Positions 1 through 7,890 of a stretch of DNA of 64,000 nucleotides are shown here, in pieces. Each line of letters opens with the position of its first letter. Position 1 is the first letter of the stretch. Source of the DNA: Nocardioidaceae bacterium. GTDB lineage: Bacteria > Actinomycetota > Actinomycetes > Propionibacteriales > Nocardioidaceae. The notes under the pieces are model-generated. The model was not told where the DNA came from. It did not search any database and saw nothing but the letters and a program-made list of their open reading frames with translations. Location: positions 1-64,000 of the forward strand of contig JAGIBL010000010.1 in the NCBI GenBank assembly GCA_017744365.1, in the 5' to 3' direction. The position numbers and the translations under genes are program-made.

Positions 1-1
1 A

Positions 2-550
2 GCCCTGGGCCATCTCGCCCGCGGCGAGCAGATCCTCGACGCCCCGACCCGAGACATCACCCTCTACGTCCACCTCACCCACGACGGACTCGACAACGGC
101 GGCGTCGCCCGGGTCGAGAGCCCGAACACCCTCGTCACCACCGACCAGGTCGCCCGCTGGTGCGGCGCCGACGAGACCCGGATCATCATCAAACCGGTCA
201 TCGACCTCAACAAACCCCTGACCACCAGCGCCTACCAGGCCACCGACGCGATCCGCGAGCACGTCATCCTCCGCGACCGCACCTGCGTCCACCCCTACTG
301 CACCAAGAACGCCCGCTGGGCCGACCTCGACCACATCATCGAATGGAACCTCGGCGGAAGAACCGACACCTGGAACCTCGCACCCCTGTGCCGATCCCAC
401 CACCGCAACAAGACCTTCAGCGCCTGGACCTACACGATGATCGAACCCGGCTCCTACCTCTGGCGGTCCCCGCTCGGCCAGGTCTACCTCCGCGACGGCA
501 CCGGGACGCGGGACCTGACCCCGCGCCCCGTCGAACCGCCAGGCGGGTGA
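2..550 (+). CDS. DUF222/HNH endonuclease-like protein, C-terminal part (cut by window start)
   Basis: The frame is open from base 2 to a TGA at 548-550 and gives the last 182 residues of a DUF222 plus HNH protein (13E12 repeat-like family). Visible are the zinc-type cysteines (TCVHPYC), the HNH core (DLDHIIEWNLGG, then NLAPLCRSHH) and the family tail ending in LTPRPVEPPGG. The same C-terminal layout occurs in the intact paralogue at 45397-46692 and the broken one near 17 kb, so this window holds three members. The N-terminal DUF222 half and the promoter lie outside. HNH nucleases of this family are predicted DNA-cutting enzymes; the biological target is unknown. Identity is firm, function is inferred. 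Confidence 0.88.
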   Translation, partial: ALGHLARGEQILDAPTRDITLYVHLTHDGLDNGGVARVESPNTLVTTDQVARWCGADETRIIIKPVIDLNKPLTTSAYQATDAIREHVILRDRTCVHPYCTKNARWADLDHIIEWNLGGRTDTWNLAPLCRSHHRNKTFSAWTYTMIEPGSYLWRSPLGQVYLRDGTGTRDLTPRPVEPPGG

Positions 551-553
551 CGC

Positions 554-766
554 TCAGGCGGGCGCGTCGTCAGCCGGGTTGTACTCGGGGTCGGTGACGC
601 TGCGCTGCTCGTCGGGCTCCTTGTCGAGCCTGCTCTCGGCGTCGGCTTCGTCGATGCGCTCGCTGTCGGGCACGTCCTCGAGCTCGGTCTCGATCTCCTC
701 GTCGATCTGCTCGCTGTCGGCCAGCGCGCGGTTCGAGTCGGCGTCGTCCGGAATCGGTCTGAACAT
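554..766 (-). CDS. small acidic hypothetical protein
   Basis: This 70-residue protein starts MFRPIPDDADSN and is extremely rich in Asp and Glu, with repeated segments such as DSEQIDEE and DSERIDEADAES. It has no signal peptide or membrane segment and looks intrinsically disordered and cytoplasmic. I do not recognise a characterised family. The start at 766 was chosen because upstream codons in the same frame read as arginine/alanine-rich shadow of the neighbouring gene. It lies just after the convergent end of the HNH gene and 47 bases downstream of the minus-strand TPR gene, so it may be co-transcribed with that gene. The acidic composition with low arginine in such GC-rich DNA supports a real gene. 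Confidence 0.6.
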   Translation of the reverse strand: MFRPIPDDADSNRALADSEQIDEEIETELEDVPDSERIDEADAESRLDKEPDEQRSVTDPEYNPADDAPA

Positions 767-813
767 GCCTGCGTCGTACCCGGAACCGAGCGAGACAACA
801 CCGGCAGGACGAG

Positions 814-2613
814 CTACGAGCCCAGCTCCCACTCCCAGGCCGTGCCCGGCTCCGGCTCGTAGCTGCAGACCAGACCGGTGCGCACGCTGTTGCGCAGGTG
901 CGCGGCGAGGGCCGGGTCGACCTCGGCGATCCGGCGCACCGCCGTCGAGATCGCCTTCTTCACCGCGACCCGGGCGCGCTCCTGGCTGGAGCCGGTGACC
1001 CGGGTCCGGCCACCGACCCCGGTGGCGCGGCCGATCTCGTCGAGCAGCGCGTCGCGCTCGGCCCGGGCCCGTTCCTCCCGGGCGCTGTCGGCCCAGGCGG
1101 CAGCCTCGTCGAGCTCCTCGTCCAGCTCCGCGAGCCGGGCCCGGTAGGCCGCCAGCGCGCGGCGGTCCGCGACCTCGCCCAGCCCGCTCTCCTCGACCAC
1201 CGGTCCGCCGTCGCCGACCAGGTCGAGGGCGCGCACCTGGTCGCCGGGCGCGCGGACCAGTGCGCGCAGGTAGCCGAACCCGCGCAGCCCGGCGACCGGG
1301 GTCGCCGCGCCGCCGACCAGCCAGAGCCCGCCGGCGGCGGGAGCAAGATGCATGCGCCGCCCACCGGCCACCGGCGCCGCGGGCACGGCAGGCGAGCCAG
1401 CCAGCAGCCGGTCCCGCCACCACTGCGCCCCGATCCGTTCGTAGGTCCGCAGCGCCCGCTCCCGCAGCGGCCCTGCCTCGTCCTCGCGACCGAGCAGCCC
1501 CAGCGCCCGCGCCAGGGTGTCGTCGGTGCTGCCGTGGAACGCCACCGCGCCCCCGTTGACGACCGCGCGCCCGTCGTACGGAAGAAGCAGCGCGGTGACC
1601 TGCTCGACCACCTCGCGGTCCTCGACGATCAGCGCCGCCTCGAGCGTGCTCTGCATGGCCAGCAGCCAGTTCACGTCGTGGGGCAGCCCGTCGAGCACGG
1701 TGCCGTGCAGGGTCCGCAGCAGCGCCCGGCTCCGGTCCGGCTCACCGGCCGCGGCCCACCAGTACGCGGCCTCCGCGCACACCGCGGCGATGCCTTCCCG
1801 CACCACGAACGGCTCGGCGTAGCCGGCCACCTCGGCGACCACCGCGCGCTCGCCGGCCTGGATCCCCCAGTACGCGTCCATCGCACCGAGCACCATCCAC
1901 GCGTCCGGGATGTGCGCCTCCTCGGCGGCCTGCTCGGCCACCGCGCGCAGCTGCGGGTGGGTGTCGGTGCGCCCGCGCAGCAGGTCGAGCATCTGCCGCC
2001 GCGAGGCCGCGAAGAACCGGGCCCGCGCGTCGGTCTCGCCGAGCCGCTCCAGCGCCCGCATCTGCCGGTGCATCCCGGGCACGTCGAGCAGCTCGCAGGC
2101 GACCTGCAGTCCCCACAGGTGCGCCTGCTGGCGGGCCTCGGTGTCGACCACGTGCGCGGCCACCTCGTCGAGCTCGCGGGTCAGCGCGTGCCGCGCCTCC
2201 AGGTCGTCAGGCCCCCACCGGGTGGCCAGAGCCGCGTCGAGGGCGTCGGCGAGCACCGCCGGCTCCCCCGTACGACGAGCGCGCGCGACCGCCTCGTCGG
2301 CGAACGGAATGGCCCGGGCCGTCTCGCCCGCGTAGACCCAGCACCGGGCCAGCGCCGCCGCGAGCCGCGCCCGGAGAGCGTCGGCGGTGGTCCGGACCAG
2401 CACGTCGTACAGCAGCGAGGGCAGCCGCCCCGGCTCCGGTCCGAAGACCTGGACCGAGGCGGCGCCGAGCACCGCCCGTGCCCAGGACTCGTGGTCGTCC
2501 TGGGCACGGGCGGTGACCGCGGCCTCGTCGTACAGCCGGGCCGCGTCAGGTCCGCGACCGTCGGCCCGGGCCTGGTCCGCCTCGGCGAGAAGCGCTGCGA
2601 TCGTGGGCGCCAC
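814..2613 (-). CDS. TPR-repeat protein with the C-terminal domain of actinobacterial AAA/LuxR-type regulators
   Basis: The protein has 599 residues. Residues 1 to about 410 are helical TPR-like repeats, rich in Ala, Arg and Glu, with recurrent ARLYDEA and LARCWVYAGE type motifs. The last 180 residues carry a segment starting LRGFGYLRALVRAPGDQVRA, followed by a coiled-coil-like Glu/Arg stretch and RIAEVDPALAAHLRNSVRTG. That C-terminal block is known from large actinobacterial ATPase-TPR regulators. Here the usual N-terminal AAA ATPase is missing, so this is either a natural short form or a decayed regulator. The start is GTG at 2613 with a TACGAT hexamer six bases upstream (2620-2625), predicting a leaderless mRNA. 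DNA- or nucleotide-binding activity is inferred only. Confidence 0.75.
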   Translation of the reverse strand: MAPTIAALLAEADQARADGRGPDAARLYDEAAVTARAQDDHESWARAVLGAASVQVFGPEPGRLPSLLYDVLVRTTADALRARLAAALARCWVYAGETARAIPFADEAVARARRTGEPAVLADALDAALATRWGPDDLEARHALTRELDEVAAHVVDTEARQQAHLWGLQVACELLDVPGMHRQMRALERLGETDARARFFAASRRQMLDLLRGRTDTHPQLRAVAEQAAEEAHIPDAWMVLGAMDAYWGIQAGERAVVAEVAGYAEPFVVREGIAAVCAEAAYWWAAAGEPDRSRALLRTLHGTVLDGLPHDVNWLLAMQSTLEAALIVEDREVVEQVTALLLPYDGRAVVNGGAVAFHGSTDDTLARALGLLGREDEAGPLRERALRTYERIGAQWWRDRLLAGSPAVPAAPVAGGRRMHLAPAAGGLWLVGGAATPVAGLRGFGYLRALVRAPGDQVRALDLVGDGGPVVEESGLGEVADRRALAAYRARLAELDEELDEAAAWADSAREERARAERDALLDEIGRATGVGGRTRVTGSSQERARVAVKKAISTAVRRIAEVDPALAAHLRNSVRTGLVCSYEPEPGTAWEWELGS

Positions 2614-2619
2614 GCCTGG

Positions 2620-2625
2620 ATCGTA
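2620..2625 (-). promoter_or_regulatory. -10 element for the TPR gene (leaderless start)
   Basis: On the minus strand this reads TACGAT, followed by six bases (CCAGGC) and the GTG start at 2613. No Shine-Dalgarno sequence precedes the GTG. The expected transcription start coincides with the start codon. Confidence 0.5.
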
Positions 2626-2637
2626 GAGCCGCCGCCG

Positions 2638-3063
2638 TCACGGCCGCAGCAGCCTCACCTCGGCCGCGTGCCGGCGCTGCTGGGCCTCGTTCCAGTCCCC
2701 GGTGCAGTACACCGAGAACTCGACGATGGTCGAGCCGACCACGTCGGCCCGGAGCATCTCCCGGCTGTACCAGCGCTGGCCACCCCCGTCCTGCCAGCGC
2801 TCCTCGAACTCGATGACGAAGCCACGCTCGGTCGGGTCCACCCGGTGCACGTGCACCTCGCCCGGGCCCGGGTGACCCTCGGTGCGGATCGCGATCGCGC
2901 CCGCCTCGGTGTCGGACTGGAGCCGCCACAGCGGCAGCGTGACGTCGGCGAAGCAGTCCGGCGCGAACAGCCCCGCCGGTGCCGTCCCGGTCTCGAGGAA
3001 CCGGATCAGGCGCGCGACCGCGGTGGTCGCGTCCGGGTCGGTCGTCGACGTCACGGTGGTCAT
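2638..3063 (-). CDS. NTF2-like (SnoaL-type) small protein
   Basis: The protein has 141 residues and begins MTTVTSTTDPDATTAVARLI. The pattern fits the NTF2-like fold: an N-terminal helix, a conserved DCFADV strand near residue 36-41, and alternating strands ending in EFEERWQDGGGQRWYSREML. Such proteins can be small enzymes or binding proteins; no catalytic residues can be assigned here. Its ATG overlaps the TGA of the upstream cupin gene (shared bases 3060-3063, ATGA), so the two are translationally coupled and probably act together. It ends 24 bases before the start of the TPR gene. The fold call is moderate and the function unknown. Confidence 0.7.
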   Translation of the reverse strand: MTTVTSTTDPDATTAVARLIRFLETGTAPAGLFAPDCFADVTLPLWRLQSDTEAGAIAIRTEGHPGPGEVHVHRVDPTERGFVIEFEERWQDGGGQRWYSREMLRADVVGSTIVEFSVYCTGDWNEAQQRRHAAEVRLLRP

Positions 3064-3440
3064 GCCGACGCACCTGCCTCGGCGAGATTGCGGCCGACGA
3101 CCTCCATGGTGGCGTTCAGGGCATCGGTCGGGCTGAACTCCACGACGCTGGTGCCGGCCGTGATGAGCGGCAGGTGGCCGGGACCGGCGTAGTAGGCGTC
3201 GCCCTCGACGTACGTCTCCTCGTGGTCGGCCCACCGGAAGGTGATCTGCCCGCTGGTGACGACGCCCCAGTGCGGGCACTGGCAGCGGTCGTCGGGCAGA
3301 CCGGCGAAGAACGGCCCCGGGTCGACGTCGTGCCGGTAGGACTCGAAGCCGACGGTGTAGCCGTCGAGCTCGGCGTAGCGGCCCTCGATCAGGTCCTCGT
3401 CGACCGAGACCGGGGTGGTGATGCGGTTCGCGCTGGGCAT
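3060..3440 (-). CDS. cupin-like protein
   Basis: The protein has 126 residues and starts MPSANRITTPVSVDEDLIEG. It contains cupin-like features: an aromatic and histidine-rich core (CQCPHWGVVTSGQITFRWAD), then EEYVEG-type and GDAYYAGPGHLPLI strands with a conserved proline-glycine turn. A strong RBS (GAGGAGG) lies a few bases before the ATG, which decides this start over an in-frame ATG further upstream. It is the first gene of a two-gene operon with the NTF2-like protein and is divergent from the oxidoreductase at 3576. The bicupin or metal-binding residues are incomplete, so substrate cannot be predicted. Confidence 0.7.
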   Translation of the reverse strand: MPSANRITTPVSVDEDLIEGRYAELDGYTVGFESYRHDVDPGPFFAGLPDDRCQCPHWGVVTSGQITFRWADHEETYVEGDAYYAGPGHLPLITAGTSVVEFSPTDALNATMEVVGRNLAEAGASA

Positions 3441-3537
3441 GGTGTCCTCCTCGGGACGTCGGGTGCGCTTGACACCCCGGAGGCGTGACTCCCGGCGGAA
3501 CATCGTGACGCCAGCCGGAAAGTCGGCCGGACACGAC

Positions 3538-3575
3538 TTGACCTCAAGTCCACTTGAACCTCCAGCCTGGGCGCC
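3538..3575 (+). promoter_or_regulatory. SoxR-like box within a 19-bp-spacer promoter
   Basis: A -35 TTGACC (3538-3543) and a -10 CAGCCT (3563-3568) are separated by 19 bases, the over-long spacing typical of MerR-family control. Between them lies CCTCAAGT-CC-ACTTGAAC (3542-3559), which matches the SoxR operator CCTCAAGTTAACTTGAGG at 14 of 18 bases. The -10 ends seven bases before the ATG at 3576, so the mRNA is predicted to be leaderless. No merR-type gene is in the window, so a regulator would act in trans. Confidence 0.65.
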
Positions 3576-4484
3576 ATGAGAGCAGCAGTGATCACCGAAC
3601 CAGGCGGACCCGAGGTGCTCGAGGTGCGCGAGGTCCCCGACCTCGACGCCGGGCCGGGACAGGTACGGGTCCGCGTCCGCGCGGCCGGGGTGCAGCCCTT
3701 CGACCTCGCCGTCCGGCAGGGCTGGCGACCGCCCTACCTCACCGAGCCCCTGCCCGACATCCCCGGCAACGAGGTCGCCGGCGTCGTCGACCAGGTCGGG
3801 GACGGCGTGGACTGGGAGCCGGGCGACGAGGTGCTCGGCTTCACCGTCCTGGGCGGCTACGCGGAGCAGGTGGTGCTGCCCGCCGACCAGGTGGTGCGCA
3901 AGCCGGCGTCGATGTCGTGGGAGGTGGCCGGCGGGTTCACCGCCGGCGCGCAGACCGCCGAGCTGGCCTGGGAGGAGGTCCAGCCCGGGCCAGGCGACGT
4001 GGTGCTGGTGCACGGCGCGGCCGGGAACGTCGGCGGCTTCGCGGTCCAGCTGGCCCGGCTGCGTGGCGCCCGGGTGATCGGCACCGCCCGGCCCGAGCAC
4101 CACGACTACCTGCGCTCGCTGGGCGCCGAGCCGGTCGACTACCGCGAGGACCTGGTCGCCCGGGTGCGCGCACTGGCGCCCGAGGGCGTCGACGTCGTGC
4201 TCGACGGCGCCGGCCGCGGAGCCCTGGAGGCCACCGTCGCGCTGGCCAAGGACCTGCACCGCACCCGGACGATCTACGAGCACGAGGCCGGCCCGCGCGT
4301 GGGCGTCGCGACACTGTCCGGCACCCGGTCCGCGGAGCGGCTGGCCCGCCTCGTCTCCCTGTACGACGACGGCCGGATCGGCGTGCTGGTCCGAGCCAGC
4401 TACCCGCTGGAGAAGGCCGCCGACGCGCACCGCGAGCTGGAGACGGGCCACGGCCGCGGCAAGATCGTGCTCACCTTCGGCTGA
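3576..4484 (+). CDS. NADP-dependent zinc-less alcohol dehydrogenase / quinone oxidoreductase
   Basis: The protein has 302 residues in the MDR superfamily. It opens MRAAVITEPGGPEVLEVREV, shows the GroES-like half with NEVAGVVDQVGDGV (about residues 66-80), and then the nucleotide-binding loop VLVHGAAGNVGGFAVQLARL (about 146-165). The zinc-ligand cysteines of classical alcohol dehydrogenases are absent, which places it with quinone reductase-type enzymes that reduce quinones or alkenals with NADPH. The ending GKIVLTF is typical. Its promoter carries a SoxR-like operator, and in Streptomyces the SoxR regulon includes an enzyme of this family, so induction by redox-cycling compounds is a sound inference. 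Confidence 0.85.
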   Translation: MRAAVITEPGGPEVLEVREVPDLDAGPGQVRVRVRAAGVQPFDLAVRQGWRPPYLTEPLPDIPGNEVAGVVDQVGDGVDWEPGDEVLGFTVLGGYAEQVVLPADQVVRKPASMSWEVAGGFTAGAQTAELAWEEVQPGPGDVVLVHGAAGNVGGFAVQLARLRGARVIGTARPEHHDYLRSLGAEPVDYREDLVARVRALAPEGVDVVLDGAGRGALEATVALAKDLHRTRTIYEHEAGPRVGVATLSGTRSAERLARLVSLYDDGRIGVLVRASYPLEKAADAHRELETGHGRGKIVLTFG

Positions 4485-4492
4485 AGCACTCG

Positions 4493-4536
4493 CGAGAACG
4501 GGCCATTGACACCCAGGAGTTCTCGGGCGGAGAGTT
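4493..4536 (+). promoter_or_regulatory. putative promoter of the subtilase gene with flanking inverted repeat
   Basis: A perfect TTGACA (4506-4511) is followed 18-19 bases later by GAGAGT/AGAGTT (4530-4536). The -35 sits exactly between the two arms of a perfect inverted repeat, CGAGAAC (4493-4499) and GTTCTCG (4519-4525). A repressor or activator site is one reading; a hairpin ending the upstream oxidoreductase transcript is another. The -10 assignment is weak. Confidence 0.4.
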
Positions 4537-4621
4537 CCCCTAACTCCTATCCGGACTGCTCATCGGGGGCCTTTGCGCATCCGGAGATCTCGGTGCGCGG
4601 CGTCCCCAGGAAAGGCGCACC

Positions 4622-7597
4622 GTGGTCTCGTCAACATCCCGTCGTCGCATCCTGCCGCTCCTCGCTGCCGTCGCGGTGGCACTCGTCCCCGCCCTCACCC
4701 TCCAGGCCCAGCAGGCCCAGGCGACCGCCCCGGCGGCCGCGGCCACCCGGGCGTCGGCCACCAAGGCCGCCCCCGCCAGCGGGCACGCGTACAGCGCGGG
4801 CCGCTACATCGTGACCTTCAACGACGAGCCCGCCGCCAGCTACGACGGCTACGCCAAGGGCTTCCCGGCCACCCGGCCCGGACGCGGTCACAAGTTCAAC
4901 GGCACCTCGGCCGCCTCGCAGAAGTGGCGCGCGCACCTGACCGCCAAGCACGACGCCGCCCTGGCGAAGGTCGGAGCCGGCAAGATCTACGACTTCACGG
5001 TGACCAACAACGCCGTGACCGCGAACCTGACCGCGAAGCAGGCGAACCAGCTGGCGAAGAGCACCGGCGTGCTCGCGCTGACCAAGGACGCGCTCGCCCA
5101 CCCCGACACCACCGAGTCCCCGCACTTCCTCGGCCTCGACGCCGTCAACGGGATCTGGTCCCAGCTCGGCGGCGGCCCGAGGGCGGGCGCCGGCCTGGTC
5201 GTCGGCGTGATCGACACCGGCATCTGGCCGGAGAACCCCTACTTCAAGGGCGGCACCGGCATCCCGGTCCCCGCGACGTGGCACGGCACCTGCGTGGCCG
5301 GCCAGAACTTCCCGAAGACCTCCTGCAACGACAAGCTCGTCGGCGCGCGCTACTACGTGGCCGGCTTCGGCAAGAAGTTCATCTCCAAGGCCGAGTACCT
5401 CTCCCCGCGCGACGGTGACAGCCACGGCTCGCACACCTCCTCGACCGCGGCCGGCAACTTCCACGTGCCGGTGACCATCGACGGCAAGTTCATCGGCTTC
5501 GGCTCCGGCATGGCGCCCGGCGCGAAGGTCGCGATGTACAAGGTCTGCTGGACCGGCAAGCCGCCCACCCCGGACGGCTGCTTCAACTCCGACAGCGTGG
5601 CCGCCATCAACGACGCGATCGCCGACGGCGTCGACGTCATCAACTACTCGATCGGCGGGTCGTCGGAGTCCAGCGTCTTCGACCCGGTGGAGCAGGCCTT
5701 CCGGGCGGCGTCGAACGCAAACGTGTTCGTGGCCAACTCGGCCGGCAACAGTGGCCCGGGCGCGAGCACGCTCGACCACCCGTCGCCCTGGCTGACCACG
5801 GTCGCGGCCGCCACCTTCCGGCGCGCCTTCCAGGTCGTCGAGCTCGGCAACGGCCAGCGGTTCGTCGGCGCCTCGACGACGCCGGGCCTGCCGACCTTCA
5901 CCCAGCTGGTGACCTCGGTCAGCGTCAAGCTGGCCGGTGCCACCGACCACGACGCCGCGCTCTGCTTCGCGGGCTCCCTCGACCCGGCCAAGGCGGCCGG
6001 CAAGGTGGTCCAGTGCGACCGCGGCGTCAACGCGCGCATCGACAAGAGCTTCGAGGTGCAGCGCGCCGGCGGCGTCGGCATGGTGCTGACCAACACCAGC
6101 CCGAACTCGCTGAACGGCGACTACCACCCGGTGCCCTCGGTGCACGTCCCGAACACGGCCCGCACGCCGATCCTGAGCTACATCGCCGCGGCCGGTGCCA
6201 GTGCGACCGCGAAGATCGTGCCGCTGACCCCGGCCGAGCTCGAGGCCGCGCCGCAGGTCCCGGAGATCACCGACTTCTCCTCGCGGGGTCCCTCGACGAC
6301 CACCGGCGGTGACATCCTCAAGCCGGACATCGCGGCTCCGGGCAACGACGTCGTGGCCGCCGCGGCCCCGGCGATCGACCACGGCCGGAACTTCGACTTC
6401 ATGTCCGGCACGTCGATGGCCTCGCCGCACATCGCGGGCATCGGCGCCCTCATCAAGGCCCGGCACCCCAGCTGGCTCCCCTCGGAGATCAAGTCGGCGA
6501 TCATGACCAGCGCCCGCGACACCGTGTCCAGCGCGAACGACCCGTTCGCCCAGGGCGCCGGCTTCGTGAACCCGAACGGCGCGGCCGACCCGGGCCTGGT
6601 CTACCCGACCACCGCGAACGAGTACCGGCAGTACCTGGTCGGTCAGGGCGCGGTGTTCGCACCGCCGTTCGACACGCTGACCCCGATCAGCGGGCCGAAC
6701 CTCAACCAGGCCTCGATCGCGGTCGGCGCGGTGCCCGGGAGCACCACGGTGACCCGCCGGGTGCGCAACGTCGAGGGTCACACCACGACGTACACGGCCA
6801 CCGCCAGCGTGCCCGGCTTCACCGTCGCGGTCACCCCGAGCCAGCTGACGCTGGCCTCGGGCGAGGAGGGCAGCTTCACGGTGACCTTCACCCGCGACGG
6901 CGCGGCCTTCGACACGTGGGCGATCGGCTCGCTCACCTGGACCGGCGGCGGTCACGCCGTCCGCAGCCCGATCGCGCTGCGTGCGGTCCCGATCGCCGCT
7001 CCGGCCGAGGTGCACGCCGACGCCAGCGCGGCCGGGTCGCAGGACTTCTCGGTGACGCCGGGCTTCACCGGCCCGCTGTCGACCACGGTCTCCGGCCTGG
7101 TCGGGGTCACCCCGACCGCGGACAGCGTGGCCACCGGCCCGTTCGACACCACCAACCCGGTCGCCGGGGTCGGCACGAACGTCTACCACGTCACCGTGCC
7201 GGCCGGGACCCGCGCGGCCAGGTTCTCGCTGGACGCAGGCGACGACACGGCCGACCTGGACCTGTTCGTCTACTCCGGCGGCAACCTGGTCGACCTGTCC
7301 GCGTCGGGCTCGGCCGACGAGCAGGTGACCCTGGCCAATCCTGACGCGGGCACCTACGACGTCTACGTCAACGGGTTCAGCACGCCCGGTGGCAGCACGT
7401 CGTACGGGCTGGCGAACTTCGTGGTCGACGCCGCCAGCGCCGGCAACGCCTCGGTGAGCCCGAACCCGGCCGCGGCCGTGCAGGGAACGCCCACGACCCT
7501 GACCGCCAGCTGGACCGGGCTCGACCCGGCCAAACGGTGGTTCGGCGTCATCAACTACACCGGGACTCCCAGCTTCACCTACCTGTCGGTGGGCTGA
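4622..7597 (+). CDS. secreted S8 family serine peptidase (subtilase) with PA and C-terminal domains
   Basis: The protein has 991 residues. Order: signal peptide (SRRRILPLLAAVAVALVPAL), a propeptide/inhibitor I9-like segment (GRYIVTFNDEPAASY), and a subtilisin domain with the triad Asp198 (GVIDTGIWPEN), His268 (DSHGSHT) and Ser598 (SGTSMASPHIAG). Between His and Ser lies a PA-type insertion of about 150 residues, as in plant-like subtilases. Then comes an Fn3-like domain (about 700-780) and a PPC-like domain (DADLDLFVYSGG-type, about 870-950). The start is GTG at 4622 with AGGAAAGG upstream. It should be secreted and self-processed, degrading external protein. It is monocistronic and convergent with the DUF6510 gene. 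Confidence 0.93.
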   Translation: MVSSTSRRRILPLLAAVAVALVPALTLQAQQAQATAPAAAATRASATKAAPASGHAYSAGRYIVTFNDEPAASYDGYAKGFPATRPGRGHKFNGTSAASQKWRAHLTAKHDAALAKVGAGKIYDFTVTNNAVTANLTAKQANQLAKSTGVLALTKDALAHPDTTESPHFLGLDAVNGIWSQLGGGPRAGAGLVVGVIDTGIWPENPYFKGGTGIPVPATWHGTCVAGQNFPKTSCNDKLVGARYYVAGFGKKFISKAEYLSPRDGDSHGSHTSSTAAGNFHVPVTIDGKFIGFGSGMAPGAKVAMYKVCWTGKPPTPDGCFNSDSVAAINDAIADGVDVINYSIGGSSESSVFDPVEQAFRAASNANVFVANSAGNSGPGASTLDHPSPWLTTVAAATFRRAFQVVELGNGQRFVGASTTPGLPTFTQLVTSVSVKLAGATDHDAALCFAGSLDPAKAAGKVVQCDRGVNARIDKSFEVQRAGGVGMVLTNTSPNSLNGDYHPVPSVHVPNTARTPILSYIAAAGASATAKIVPLTPAELEAAPQVPEITDFSSRGPSTTTGGDILKPDIAAPGNDVVAAAAPAIDHGRNFDFMSGTSMASPHIAGIGALIKARHPSWLPSEIKSAIMTSARDTVSSANDPFAQGAGFVNPNGAADPGLVYPTTANEYRQYLVGQGAVFAPPFDTLTPISGPNLNQASIAVGAVPGSTTVTRRVRNVEGHTTTYTATASVPGFTVAVTPSQLTLASGEEGSFTVTFTRDGAAFDTWAIGSLTWTGGGHAVRSPIALRAVPIAAPAEVHADASAAGSQDFSVTPGFTGPLSTTVSGLVGVTPTADSVATGPFDTTNPVAGVGTNVYHVTVPAGTRAARFSLDAGDDTADLDLFVYSGGNLVDLSASGSADEQVTLANPDAGTYDVYVNGFSTPGGSTSYGLANFVVDAASAGNASVSPNPAAAVQGTPTTLTASWTGLDPAKRWFGVINYTGTPSFTYLSVG

Positions 7598-7603
7598 GAG
7601 AGA

Positions 7604-7655
7604 GCACCTACCGCGGTGCCTGAGCCGGGGCGGCCATCCGCAGGGTGGCCGCCCC
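7604..7655. terminator. two hairpins between convergent genes, likely terminator
   Basis: The first hairpin is GCACC (7604-7608) and GGTGC (7615-7619) around a six-base loop. The second has perfect ten-base arms GGGGCGGCCA (7627-7636) and TGGCCGCCCC (7646-7655) with a nine-base loop, lying within the last codons of the minus-strand gene. Neither has a U-tract. They could end transcription from either side. Confidence 0.45.
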
Positions 7656-7883
7656 GCGCAGGTCCAGCACCAGCTCCTCGCGGATGACCGCCACCTTGAG
7701 CACCACCTCGGCGCAGCCGCGGCACCGGGCGACCCAGCCCGGACCGGCCTCGTAGACGACGACCTGCGCCATCGCCTGGTGCTGGTCGCACGCGCCGCAC
7801 ACCACCACGACCGCGGTCAGGTCGGTGCCGAGGAACTCCCCGAGCAGCCCGCCGAGCGCGTTGCCGTCCTTCGTCGCCGCCAT
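7608..7883 (-). CDS. DUF6510 family protein (small zinc-ribbon-like)
   Basis: The protein has 91 residues. Two CxxC pairs, CGAC near residue 29-32 and CRGC near 54-57, suggest a zinc ribbon or rubredoxin-like metal site. The flanking sequence (GLLGEFLGTDLTAVVVV and MAQVVVYEAGPGWVARCRGC) is typical of the actinobacterial family that accompanies a sulfite-oxidase-like enzyme and its flavin reductase. It is the last gene of that three-gene operon, seven bases after the reductase. An electron-transfer or chaperone role for the molybdenum enzyme is inferred from this pairing only. Its 3' end carries a strong hairpin. Confidence 0.8.
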   Translation of the reverse strand: MAATKDGNALGGLLGEFLGTDLTAVVVVCGACDQHQAMAQVVVYEAGPGWVARCRGCAEVVLKVAVIREELVLDLRGAATLRMAAPAQAPR

Positions 7884-7890
7884 CTCCGTC

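Noticed and set aside
898-3192. 764-codon plus-strand frame across the TPR gene
   Set aside because: It overlaps three convincing minus-strand genes with TACGAT and RBS signals, and reads as low-complexity Arg/Gly/Pro.
4631-7189. 852-codon frame antisense to the subtilase
   Set aside because: The subtilase has an intact triad and domain order. The antisense frame has no recognisable domain and is Arg/Gly rich.
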